Source: an uncultured Collinsella sp. (GTDB taxonomy: Bacteria > Actinomycetota > Coriobacteriia > Coriobacteriales > Coriobacteriaceae). Taken from it: 12,341 nt of DNA. The DNA lies in contig CAUBTS010000057.1 in the NCBI GenBank assembly GCA_958438955.1, positions 1-12,341 of the forward strand. The letters are read 5' to 3'. Every line of letters starts with the position of its first letter. Position 1 is the stretch's first letter. Both the position numbers and the translations under genes were made by a program. The notes below the pieces were generated by a model. That model made no database searches and had not been told where the DNA came from. It saw only the letters and a list, made by a program, of their open reading frames with translations. This document shows, in pieces, positions 5,759 through 12,341 of this stretch.

Positions 5759-6973
5759 ATGGCCGATAAGATCCAGTGGGCGAGCAACACGATGCCCAAG
5801 AGCGATGACAAGCACTTGGAAATCATGAGTCTCGACCACGTGAAGAAGGCCCGTGCCTTCCACCAGTCGTTCCCCCAGTACACCGTCACTCCGCTTGCCC
5901 GCCTGGACGGCCAGGCCGCGCGCCTGGGCCTGTCCAACCTGTGCGTTAAGGACGAGAGCTATCGCTTTGGCCTCAACGCCTTTAAGGTCCTGGGCGGCTC
6001 GTTTGCCATGGCCAACTACATTGCCGACGAGACCGGCAAGGACGTTGCCGAGTGCACCTTCGATTACCTGACTTCCGATCAGCTGGCCAAGGACTTTGGC
6101 CAGGCTACCTTCTTTACCGCCACCGACGGCAACCATGGCCGCGGCGTGGCATGGGCTGCCAACAAGCTGGGCCAGAAGGCCGTCGTGCACATGCCCAAGG
6201 GTTCCACCAAGCCCCGCTTCGATAACATCGCCGCCGAGGGCGCCACGGTGACCATCGAAGAGGTCAACTACGACGAGTGCGTGCGCATGGCCGCCGCCGA
6301 GGCCGACGCCTGCGAGCGCGGTGTCATCGTTCAGGACACCGCCTGGGAGGGCTACGAGAAGATCCCGTCCTGGATCATGGAGGGCTACGGCACCATGGCT
6401 TCCGAGGCTGCCGAGCAGCTGCGCGAGATGGCCATCAACCGCCCGACGCACGTGTTTGTCCAGGCTGGCGTGGGCTCGCTCGCCGGCGCCGTGGTGGGCT
6501 ACTTCACCAACCTGTATCCCGATAACCCGCCCACCTTCGTCGTGGCTGAGTGCGCGCCTGCCGCCTGTCTGTACAAGGGCGCTGCCGCCGGCGACGGCGA
6601 TCCGCGCATCGTGGACGGCGACATGCCCTCCATCATGGCCGGTCTGTGCTGCGGCGAGCCCAACATTCTGGGCTGGGATATCCTGCGCAACCACGTCACC
6701 GCCTTCGTGTCCTGCCCCGACTGGGTCACCGCTCGCGGCATGCGCACCCTGGGCGCTCCCGAGAAGGGCGACCCGCGCGTCATCTCCGGCGAATCCGGCG
6801 CGGTGACCACCGGCCTGGTCGAGACTCTCATGCTCGATCCCGAGTACGCCGAGCTCAAGGAGCTCATCGGCCTGGACAAGACGAGCTCTGTGCTCTGCTT
6901 CTCCACCGAGGGCGACACGGATCCGGATCAGTACCGTCGCATCGTCTGGGAGGGCGAGTACCCCACCTGCTAG
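5759..6973 (+). CDS. ygeX: Diaminopropionate ammonia-lyase
   Basis: A PLP-dependent (fold type II) lyase that converts 2,3-diaminopropionate to pyruvate and two ammonia in the cytoplasm. At 404 residues it is close to the E. coli enzyme (about 398). The PLP lysine is K76 in RFGLNAFKVLGG. The acidic residues known as catalytic in the enterobacterial enzyme correspond to D123 in TDGNHGRG and D193 in QDTAWEGY. The glycine loop for the PLP phosphate is AGVGSLAG (236-243). The start is set by AAGGAG eight bases upstream. In E. coli ygeX sits with ygeW and ygeY beside the xdh/purine genes, and here the order is ygeX-ygeY-ygeW. Codons are almost all of the C/G-ending preferred type, suggesting high expression. 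Tryptophan-synthase-beta or threonine-deaminase relatives are excluded by the specific motifs. Confidence 0.95.
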   Translation: MADKIQWASNTMPKSDDKHLEIMSLDHVKKARAFHQSFPQYTVTPLARLDGQAARLGLSNLCVKDESYRFGLNAFKVLGGSFAMANYIADETGKDVAECTFDYLTSDQLAKDFGQATFFTATDGNHGRGVAWAANKLGQKAVVHMPKGSTKPRFDNIAAEGATVTIEEVNYDECVRMAAAEADACERGVIVQDTAWEGYEKIPSWIMEGYGTMASEAAEQLREMAINRPTHVFVQAGVGSLAGAVVGYFTNLYPDNPPTFVVAECAPAACLYKGAAAGDGDPRIVDGDMPSIMAGLCCGEPNILGWDILRNHVTAFVSCPDWVTARGMRTLGAPEKGDPRVISGESGAVTTGLVETLMLDPEYAELKELIGLDKTSSVLCFSTEGDTDPDQYRRIVWEGEYPTC

Positions 6974-6989
6974 CAGGCCTGACCTGTCC

Positions 6990-7107
6990 GGGTGGCGGAG
7001 CATATGTTTGCTCCCTGCTCGGACAGTCCTGCTCGCACGGAGAGCACATTAAGTGCTCTCCGGCTCGTGCGGAACTCGCGACGGAGCAAACGTATGCTCC
7101 GCCACCC
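6990..7107. repeat. Long nested inverted repeat between ygeX and ygeY
   Basis: Outer arms of 25 bases at 6990-7014 and 7083-7107 pair throughout with a single G-T wobble. Inside them a second hairpin has 10-bp perfect arms, CGGAGAGCAC (7038-7047) and GTGCTCTCCG (7053-7062), around the loop ATTAA. The whole can fold into one structure of about 118 nt in RNA of either strand. It begins 17 bases after the ygeX stop. It could end or stabilise the ygeX transcript, or be a copy of a dispersed palindromic element. No T tract follows on the plus strand. Confidence 0.85.
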
Positions 7108-7146
7108 TACGTTTACTTGCTTGCCGGGTGCTCGACCTCACGCTGC

Positions 7147-7175
7147 TTGGCAAAGTGATCTATCTGAAATATCTA
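7147..7175 (+). promoter_or_regulatory. Candidate promoter for ygeY
   Basis: TTGGCA (7147-7152) and TATCTA (7170-7175) are spaced 17 bases apart, giving a start near 7182 and a short leader. A 12-bp inverted repeat, TACCTGTAGGTA (7174-7185), overlaps the -10 and the start and could be an operator. Confidence 0.4.
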
Positions 7176-7194
7176 CCTGTAGGTAAACCCTTGT

Positions 7195-7201
7195 AGAAAG
7201 G
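7195..7201 (+). promoter_or_regulatory. Ribosome binding site deciding the ygeY start
   Basis: AGAAAGG with nine bases to the ATG at 7211. The in-frame TTG at 7202 touches this site and cannot be the start. Confidence 0.7.
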
Positions 7202-7210
7202 TTGACTGTT

Positions 7211-8596
7211 ATGACTAAGGAACTCGATTTCGAGGCAATTAAAAACGCTGCTGAGTCCCACCGTGCTGATATGACGCGTTTTCTTCGCGCAATGATTAGC
7301 CATCCCTCTGAGTCTTGCGAGGAGGGTGAGGTTGTTGCCTGCATCAAGGCCGAGATGGAGAGCCTTGGCTATGACGAGGTCAAGGTCGACGGTCTGGGCA
7401 ACGTCATGGGCTTTATGGGCGAGGGCGACAAGATCATCGCCATCGACTCCCACATCGACACCGTCGGTATCGGCAACATCGAGAATTGGGACGCCGATCC
7501 CTATGAGGGCTACGAGACCGACGAGATCATCTACGGCCGCGGCGGCTCCGACCAGGAGGGCGGCATGGCTTCCGCTACCTACGCTGCCAAGATGATGAAG
7601 GACATGGGCCTCATCCCCGAGGGCTACAAGATCATGGTCGTCGGCACCGTCCAGGAAGAGGACTGCGACGGCATGTGCTGGCAGTACATCTACAACAAGG
7701 ACGGCATTAAGCCCGAGTTCGTCATTTCCACCGAGCCCACCGACGGCGGCATCTATCGCGGTCACCGCGGCCGTATGGAGATCCGCGTCGACGTTCACGG
7801 TACCTCCTGCCACGGCTCCGCTCCCGACCGCGGCGACAACGCCATCTACAAGATGGCCGACATCATCGCCGACGTCCGCGCCCTCAACAACAACGGCTGC
7901 GACGAGTCGACCGACATCAAGGGTCTCGTTAAGATGCTCGACCCCAAGTACAACCCCGAGCACTTCGAGGACGCCCGCTTCCTGGGCCGCGGCACCTGCA
8001 CCGTCAGCCAGATCTTCTACACCAGCCCCAGCCGTTGCGCCGTGGCCGATTCCTGCGCCATCTCCATCGACCGTCGCATGACCGCCGGTGAGACCTGGGA
8101 GTCCTGCCTGGACGAGATCCGCAACCTGCCGGCCGCCAAGAAGTACGGCGACGACGTGAAGGTCTCCATGTACATGTACGACCGTCCGTCCTGGACCGGC
8201 GAGGTCTACGAGACCGAGGCTTACTTCCCCACGTGGATCAACAAGGAGACCGCTCCGCACGTCAAGGCCCTCGTCGACGCCCACAAGGCCATGTTTGGTG
8301 ACGAGCGCATCGGCTGCGAGCCCAGCATGGACAAGCGCACCGGTCGCCCGCTGTGCGACAAGTGGACCTTCTCCACGAACTGCGTCTCCATCCAGGGCCG
8401 CTACGGCATCCCCTGCGTGGGCTTTGGCCCGGGTGCCGAGTCTCAGGCTCACGCTCCCAACGAGGTCACCTACAAGGACGACCTGGTCACCGCTGCCGCC
8501 ATGTATGTGGCTGCCCTGAACCTCTACGATCCGAGCCAGGCCGATGGCGACGCCACCGTGTTCCGCGCCGGTCTGACCAACAACAAGATCGACTAG
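7211..8596 (+). CDS. ygeY: YgeY-family M20 metallohydrolase
   Basis: A zinc-type M20 amidohydrolase of 461 residues, of the YgeY family, whose members track selenium-dependent molybdenum hydroxylase loci. Metal ligands are visible in order: H81 and the supporting D83 in IAIDSHIDT, D114 in GRGGSDQEGG, the base E149 and ligand E150 in VQEEDCDG, E175 in STEPTDGG, and H414 in ESQAHAPNE. The dimerisation (lid) domain begins near HGTSCHGSAPDRGDNA (197-211). It hydrolyses an amide or carbamoyl bond, but the substrate is not proven. Relatives cleave acyl-amino acids, peptides or ureido acids. It is longer than E. coli YgeY (about 403), with the extra length mainly in the middle and C-terminal half. 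It lies between ygeX and ygeW, and codon bias suggests high expression. Confidence 0.92.
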   Translation: MTKELDFEAIKNAAESHRADMTRFLRAMISHPSESCEEGEVVACIKAEMESLGYDEVKVDGLGNVMGFMGEGDKIIAIDSHIDTVGIGNIENWDADPYEGYETDEIIYGRGGSDQEGGMASATYAAKMMKDMGLIPEGYKIMVVGTVQEEDCDGMCWQYIYNKDGIKPEFVISTEPTDGGIYRGHRGRMEIRVDVHGTSCHGSAPDRGDNAIYKMADIIADVRALNNNGCDESTDIKGLVKMLDPKYNPEHFEDARFLGRGTCTVSQIFYTSPSRCAVADSCAISIDRRMTAGETWESCLDEIRNLPAAKKYGDDVKVSMYMYDRPSWTGEVYETEAYFPTWINKETAPHVKALVDAHKAMFGDERIGCEPSMDKRTGRPLCDKWTFSTNCVSIQGRYGIPCVGFGPGAESQAHAPNEVTYKDDLVTAAAMYVAALNLYDPSQADGDATVFRAGLTNNKID

Positions 8597-8618
8597 TCCC
8601 ATTCCTCGATTTTGTTGA

Positions 8619-8643
8619 GCCGGGGACAGTTTATGCCCCCGGC
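8619..8643 (+). repeat. Hairpin after ygeY
   Basis: GCCGGGG (8619-8625) pairs with CCCCGGC (8637-8643) around an 11-base loop starting ACAGTTTATG, 22 bases after the ygeY stop. It is a strong stem without a following T run. It may weaken read-through or protect the ygeY message end. GGGGACAG-type small palindromes recur between genes in many bacteria, so it may be a dispersed repeat. Confidence 0.5.
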
Positions 8644-8651
8644 GCCTCCTG

Positions 8652-8679
8652 TTGACTTGGGGCCCGCGGTCGTTATCTC
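8652..8679 (+). promoter_or_regulatory. Possible promoter upstream of ygeW
   Basis: TTGACT (8652-8657) with TATCTC (8674-8679) at 16-base spacing. It would give a leader of about 110 bases before ygeW. The -35 is good and the -10 only fair. Confidence 0.3.
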
Positions 8680-8797
8680 CCATGCTTCCTCAACGGTAGC
8701 GGGTCCTCGTCATAGCGCTCTGCATGTTCTAGCCACACGCGCATGCCGGAGCACATCTACTCATTGCGATCGTTTCACCTTTAGAAAGGACATTTAC

Positions 8798-10000
8798 ATG
8801 GACGCCAAGTTTACCGAGCTCGTCGAGCAGCTGAACGGCCTCGATTTTAAGGGTATGTACGGCAGCGACTTCCTGCACACCTGGGATAAGACCACCGATG
8901 AGCTCAAGGCTCTCTACATCGTCGCCGACGCCCTGCGCGAGCTGCGCGAGAACAACGTCTCGTCCAAGATCTTCGACTCGGGCCTGGCCGTCTCCCTGTT
9001 CCGCGATAACTCCACCCGTACGCGCTTCTCCTTCTCTAAGGCCGCCAACCTGCTCGGCCTTGAGCTGCAGGACCTGGACGAGAAGAAGTCCCAGATCGCT
9101 CACGGCGAGACCGTCCGCGAGACCGCTACCATGATCTCCTTCATGGCCGACGTCATCGGCATCCGCGACGACATGTACATCGGCAAGGGCGACGCCTACA
9201 TGGCCGAGGTCTCCGAGTCTGTCCAGCAGGCTTACGAGGACGGCGTTCTGGATCACCGTCCCACGCTCATCTCCCTGCAGTCCGATTCCGACCACCCCAC
9301 GCAGTCCTCTGCCGACATGCTCTACCTCATCAACGAGTTTGGCGGTCTTGAGAACCTCAAGGGCAAGAAGGTTGCCGTCACCTGGGCCTACTCGCCCTCT
9401 TACGGCAAGCCGCTGTCCTGCCCGCAGTCGCTGATCAGCCTGCTGCCCCGCTTTGGCATGGACGTCACCCTGGCTCACCCCGAGGGCTACGACCTCATGC
9501 CCGAGGTCGTCGAGCGCGCCAAGGGCTACGCCGCCGAGTCCGGCACCACCTTTAAGCAGGTCAACACCATGGCCGAGGCCTTCGAGGGCGCCGACATCGT
9601 GATCCCCAAGAGCTGGGCTCCGTTTGCCGCCATGGAGAAGCGTACCAACCTGTACGCCGAGGGCGACGACGCCGGCATCGCTGCGCTCGAGAAGGAGCTG
9701 CTCGCCCAGAACGCCACCCATCAGGACTGGTGCTCCACGACCGAGCTCATGGAGAAGACTGCCAACGGCCAAGACACCATCTTTATGCACCCGCTGCCCG
9801 CCGACATCTCCGGTGTTTCCTGTGAGCACGGCGAGGTTAACGCCGACGTCTTCGACATGCACCGCGTGGGCATGTACAAGGAGGCCAGCTACAAGCCGTA
9901 CGCCATCGCTGCCATGATGTTCCTGCAGAAGGTTGCCGATCCCGCCGCTACCCTCAAGGCCCTCGACGAGCGCAACACCGCCCGTTGGCTCCAGGCCTAA
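8798..10000 (+). CDS. ygeW: Knotted carbamoyltransferase YgeW
   Basis: An aspartate/ornithine-type transcarbamoylase of 400 residues. The carbamoyl-phosphate site is SLFRDNSTRTRFSF, with STRTR at 72-76. HPTQ (166-169) and HPLP (331-334) are the other family signatures, and KSW (271-273) lies in the second-substrate region. YgeW proteins form a knotted family whose second substrate has not been firmly set, and ornithine and aspartate are not the expected partners. The start is the ATG at 8798 with AGAAAGGA seven bases upstream. The frame is open further upstream but has no ribosome site. In the pathway it could run toward carbamoyl phosphate, from which a carbamate kinase could make ATP, but no such kinase is in the window. 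A strong terminator follows. Confidence 0.94.
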   Translation: MDAKFTELVEQLNGLDFKGMYGSDFLHTWDKTTDELKALYIVADALRELRENNVSSKIFDSGLAVSLFRDNSTRTRFSFSKAANLLGLELQDLDEKKSQIAHGETVRETATMISFMADVIGIRDDMYIGKGDAYMAEVSESVQQAYEDGVLDHRPTLISLQSDSDHPTQSSADMLYLINEFGGLENLKGKKVAVTWAYSPSYGKPLSCPQSLISLLPRFGMDVTLAHPEGYDLMPEVVERAKGYAAESGTTFKQVNTMAEAFEGADIVIPKSWAPFAAMEKRTNLYAEGDDAGIAALEKELLAQNATHQDWCSTTELMEKTANGQDTIFMHPLPADISGVSCEHGEVNADVFDMHRVGMYKEASYKPYAIAAMMFLQKVADPAATLKALDERNTARWLQA

Positions 10001-10026
10001 AGCCGGGTTGAGGTAAGCCATGTAAA

Positions 10027-10062
10027 GGGGGCGCTCTGCCAACCGGCGGGGTGCCCTTTTTT
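10027..10062 (+). terminator. Rho-independent terminator after ygeW
   Basis: A stem of 12 pairs (a few G-T) with left arm GGGCGCTCTGCC, loop AACC and right arm GGCGGGGTGCCC, followed by six T (10057-10062). It lies about 29 bases after the ygeW stop and separates ygeX-ygeY-ygeW from the mocA-hydantoinase pair. Confidence 0.88.
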
Positions 10063-10134
10063 GCATCGCGGGCGTGCGGGATAAGCGCTTTCGATGTGGA
10101 TGCCCGCGGCGCGAGTTATGGGTACGATGGTTTC

Positions 10135-10142
10135 GGGGGAGG
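10135..10142 (+). promoter_or_regulatory. Ribosome binding site deciding the mocA start
   Basis: GGGGGAGG with seven bases to the ATG at 10150. It rules out upstream starts that lie within the terminator. Confidence 0.7.
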
Positions 10143-10149
10143 TATCACC

Positions 10150-10764
10150 ATGAGACTTGGATGCGTCATTATGGCTTCGGGCGAGGGCAAGCGGTTTGGC
10201 TCTAACAAGATGCTTGCCGATATCTATGACGAGCCGCTGATTGCCCGGGCCATCGATTCGGTTCCCCGGGGCTTTGACGTCGTGGTTTCGACGCGTTGGC
10301 CCGAGGTCGCTCAGATTTGCGAGGACAAGCATTGCCCGTGCGTTCTGCACGATGGCGAGCTGCGCAGCGAAAGCGTCCGTGCGGGCCTTTCGTGGGGAGT
10401 CGAACGCAACTGGAAAGGTTGCCTCTTTTTGCCGGGCGACCAGCCGCTTGTGAGCACGGACTCTTTTGAGGCCATGGTTCGCGCGTTTGACGAGCGTGGC
10501 CGCAAACATCCGGTGCGCTTGGCGTGCAACGGTGAGCCTTCGAGCCCGGTGCTCTTTCCGGCGGAACTATTCGATGCACTCATGCGTCTTGAGGGCAAGG
10601 ACGGCGGGGGCTCGATTCTCAAGGACCGTACCGACGTGGTGCTGGTCGAGGCGCGTGCCTACGAGCTGTGGGATGTCGATACCGCAGAGGGACAGCGACG
10701 CATAACGGAGCATATCGCGGCCTGCTCGTATTTTGATCGCGTGGCCAACTGTATTAATCAATAA
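10150..10764 (+). CDS. mocA: Molybdenum cofactor cytidylyltransferase, MocA/YgfJ family
   Basis: A MobA-like nucleotidyltransferase of 204 residues that should join CMP to molybdopterin to make the cytosine dinucleotide cofactor of xanthine-oxidase-type hydroxylases. The nucleotide loop is IMASGEGKRFGSNKML (7-22). The metal-binding LPGDQPL is at 94-100, with D97. SSPVLFP (131-137) and DVDTAEG (175-181) match the MocA/YgfJ pattern. Upstream frame before 10150 overlaps the ygeW terminator and is not used. It is followed after eight bases by the hydantoinase gene, whose ribosome site overlaps the mocA stop, so the two are probably coupled. E. coli ygfJ lies in the same broad neighbourhood. GTP specificity (MobA) is less likely from the context but is not excluded by sequence alone. 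Confidence 0.85.
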   Translation: MRLGCVIMASGEGKRFGSNKMLADIYDEPLIARAIDSVPRGFDVVVSTRWPEVAQICEDKHCPCVLHDGELRSESVRAGLSWGVERNWKGCLFLPGDQPLVSTDSFEAMVRAFDERGRKHPVRLACNGEPSSPVLFPAELFDALMRLEGKDGGGSILKDRTDVVLVEARAYELWDVDTAEGQRRITEHIAACSYFDRVANCINQ

Positions 10765-10772
10765 GGAGCAAC

Positions 10773-12140
10773 ATGATCATCATCAAAAACGGCGCGCTCG
10801 TGACGCCCCAGGGGCTTCGCCGCGCCGATCTTGCCATGGAGGGCGACAAGATTGTGCGGATTGCCGCGGCGATTGAGCCGGCCGAGGGCGATACCGTCGA
10901 GGATGCCGCGGGCTGCTGGGTGTTTCCCGGCTTTATCGACGGCCACACGCACATGCAGTGCTGGACTGGCATGGATTGGACAGCCGATAGCTTTGAGACC
11001 GGCACGCGCGCGGCTGCCTGCGGCGGCACGACGACCATCGTGGACTACGCGACGGCCGATCGCGGCGTGACCATGCCCGATGCCTTGGCCGAGTGGCATC
11101 GCCGTGCCGACGGAACCTGCACGGCCAACTACGCCTTTCATATGGCACTCGCCGAGTGGAATGAACGCAACCGCGCCGATCTTTCGGCTATGCGCGAGGC
11201 GGGCGTATCGTCGTTTAAGACCTACTTTGCCTACGATCATTTGCGCCTGGACGATGCCGAGACGCTCGAGGTGCTCGAGGAGCTCAAGCGTATTGGCGGC
11301 ATACTGTGCGTGCATTGCGAGAACGGTACGCTGGTGAATGAGCTGCAGAAGCGCGTGTGCGAGCAGGGGATTCATGGGCCCGAGGGGCATGCGCTCAGCC
11401 GCCCGGACGTGTGTGAGGCCGAAGCCGTGAGCCGCCTGCTGTATCTGGCGCACCTGGCCGGCGACGCCCCAGTCAACGTGGTGCACCTTTCGACCAAGTT
11501 GGGGCTCGGGGCCATTCGTGCTGCCAAAGCGCGCGGGCAGAAGAATATCTATGTCGAGACCTGCCCCCAATATCTGATGCTTGACGACACCTGCTATCTG
11601 GAGCAGGGCGAGGACGGCTTTGCGGGCGCCAAGTACGTGATGAGCCCGCCGCTGCGCCATGCCGGTGACCGTGCGGCACTGCGCGAGGCGCTTGTGGCCG
11701 GCGAGATCGATACGATTGCGACCGATCATTGCAGCTTTAACCTGCACGGGCAAAAGGACCGCGGGCGCGACGATTTCCGCGCGATTCCCAACGGAGGGCC
11801 CGGCGTGGAGCATCGTCCCGTCGCGATTGCCACGAGCTTTGAGGGACAGCTGGGACCCGAGGACCTCTGCCGCTTGATGAGCGAGAACCCGGCGCGCGTG
11901 TTTGGCATGTACCCGCGCAAGGGCTGTCTTGCCGAGGGTGCCGATGCCGACGTGTGCGTGTGGGATCCTTGCGCGCGTTGGACGATCAGCGCCGCGACAC
12001 AGCATCAGGCCGTGGACTACACGCCGCTCGAGGGCTTTGAGGCACATGGCCGCGCCAAGGCCGTGTTTGTGAACGGCGTGCTGGCGGCACGCGACGGCGA
12101 GCCCACCGGAGCCCAGCCCGGCCGCTACGTCCCCCGCTAG
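10773..12140 (+). CDS. hydA: D-hydantoinase / dihydropyrimidinase-type amidohydrolase
   Basis: A cyclic amide hydrolase of 455 residues, close to E. coli HyuA/YgeZ (about 461). The binuclear metal centre is complete: H58 and H60 in GHTH, the lysine to be carboxylated K149 in SSFKTYFAYDH, H181 in CVHCENG, H238 in VVHLST and D318 in ATDHCSF. Substrate-side Y154 and NGGPGVEHR (340-348) also fit the D-hydantoinase subgroup. It opens hydantoin- or dihydropyrimidine-like rings to N-carbamoyl acids in the cytoplasm. Allantoinase is an alternative, but YFAYDH favours hydantoinase. The ATG follows TAAGGAGC, overlapping the mocA stop. Its position next to mocA and ygeW suggests a role in breaking down a purine-derived ureide. 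The gene symbol is by family, as hyuA/ygeZ in E. coli. Confidence 0.92.
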   Translation: MIIIKNGALVTPQGLRRADLAMEGDKIVRIAAAIEPAEGDTVEDAAGCWVFPGFIDGHTHMQCWTGMDWTADSFETGTRAAACGGTTTIVDYATADRGVTMPDALAEWHRRADGTCTANYAFHMALAEWNERNRADLSAMREAGVSSFKTYFAYDHLRLDDAETLEVLEELKRIGGILCVHCENGTLVNELQKRVCEQGIHGPEGHALSRPDVCEAEAVSRLLYLAHLAGDAPVNVVHLSTKLGLGAIRAAKARGQKNIYVETCPQYLMLDDTCYLEQGEDGFAGAKYVMSPPLRHAGDRAALREALVAGEIDTIATDHCSFNLHGQKDRGRDDFRAIPNGGPGVEHRPVAIATSFEGQLGPEDLCRLMSENPARVFGMYPRKGCLAEGADADVCVWDPCARWTISAATQHQAVDYTPLEGFEAHGRAKAVFVNGVLAARDGEPTGAQPGRYVPR

Positions 12141-12167
12141 CAGGAAGATCACCGGATTCCCCTCCGC

Positions 12168-12234
12168 AGTTGCGGTGGAATAGTTCCTGTTTAGCTGCCA
12201 AATAGGCCGTTTTAGGAACTATTTCACCGCAACT
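12168..12234. repeat. Long palindrome between convergent genes
   Basis: Arms of 21 bases at 12168-12188 and 12214-12234 pair along their full length with one G-T wobble, around a 25-base loop holding a small GCC-AAATA-GGC hairpin. It begins 28 bases after the hydantoinase stop and ends 26 bases before the stop of the convergent partial gene, so it may act as a two-way terminator. The arm contains GCGGTGGAATAGTTCC, not a T run. It has the look of a repeated intergenic element. Confidence 0.8.
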
Positions 12235-12259
12235 TATAGGTCTGCTGGGGCGGCGCCGG

Positions 12260-12341
12260 CTATTTGAGGCTGGTGGCGACGACGGAGCGGCCGAGGGCTG
12301 CCTCGAAGCGATCTGCCATCGTTGGGTCGGCAAGCGTGTCG
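12260..12341 (-). CDS. C-terminal end of an unidentified protein (partial)
   Basis: The minus strand is open from the window edge to a TAG at 12260-12262, giving 26 residues that begin DTLADPTMADRFEAAL and end RSVVATSLK. Third positions are GC-rich like the neighbouring genes, and the stop lies just past a two-way palindrome, as expected for a gene convergent with the hydantoinase. Too little is present to name it. Confidence 0.55.
   Translation of the reverse strand, partial: DTLADPTMADRFEAALGRSVVATSLK

Noticed and set aside
5627..7003. Long minus-strand frame opposite ygeX
   Set aside because: It is antisense to a gene with all YgeX motifs and has low-complexity His/Gly/Val/Ala composition. 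The minus-strand frames opposite ygeW (8729-10066) and the hydantoinase (10758-12152) are rejected for the same reason.
7160..8683. Open frame of 507 codons on the minus strand across ygeY
   Set aside because: It is the antisense of a gene with complete M20 motifs. The Val/Gly/Ala/Asp/His-rich translation is the usual product of antisense GC-biased codons, and there is no ribosome site.

Overview
The window looks like chromosome of a gut Coriobacteriia, most likely Collinsella or a close relative. It is GC-rich with strong AAGGAG-type ribosome sites, and it carries a ygeX-ygeY-ygeW / mocA / hydantoinase gene set of the type found in gut anaerobes that ferment purines. The genus is inferred from style and gene content, not from a search.

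Left part (1-3705), accessory in character. A tyrosine recombinase reads leftward (54-1037). It is followed by about 420 bases with no recognisable gene (1038-1458). A small unknown gene (1564-1992, minus) has an in-frame stop, followed by 34 further in-frame codons. The divergent spacer at 1993-2361 holds two hairpins and a striking array of four direct repeats spaced exactly 33 bp apart. That array sits directly upstream of an AAA/DUF4143 ATPase gene (2362-3684, plus). Codon use here is mixed and less GC-biased than further right.

Middle (3722-5758). Two leftward genes follow: a Pro/Ala-rich protein with one membrane segment (own TATAAT box), and a YheO/DauR-type PAS plus helix-turn-helix regulator. 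The regulator is divergent from ygeX across a 277-bp AT-rich control region.

Right part (5759-12140), catabolic. ygeX (diaminopropionate ammonia-lyase, PLP), ygeY (M20 metallohydrolase) and ygeW (knotted carbamoyltransferase) are co-directional and strongly codon-biased, and a good terminator follows ygeW. Then come mocA/ygfJ (molybdopterin cytidylyltransferase) and a D-hydantoinase/dihydropyrimidinase-type amidohydrolase as a tight two-gene operon. In E. coli and many gut anaerobes these families cluster with selenium-dependent molybdenum hydroxylases and purine/urate breakdown. The likely logic is opening of a cyclic ureide (hydantoinase), amide or carbamoyl hydrolysis (YgeY), carbamoyl transfer that may conserve carbamoyl phosphate (YgeW), and deamination of a 2,3-diaminopropionate-like product to pyruvate plus ammonia (YgeX). 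MocA would supply cofactor for a molybdenum hydroxylase that is not in this window. A 118-nt nested hairpin lies between ygeX and ygeY, and another long palindrome lies after the hydantoinase. The C-terminal end of an unidentified leftward gene closes the window.
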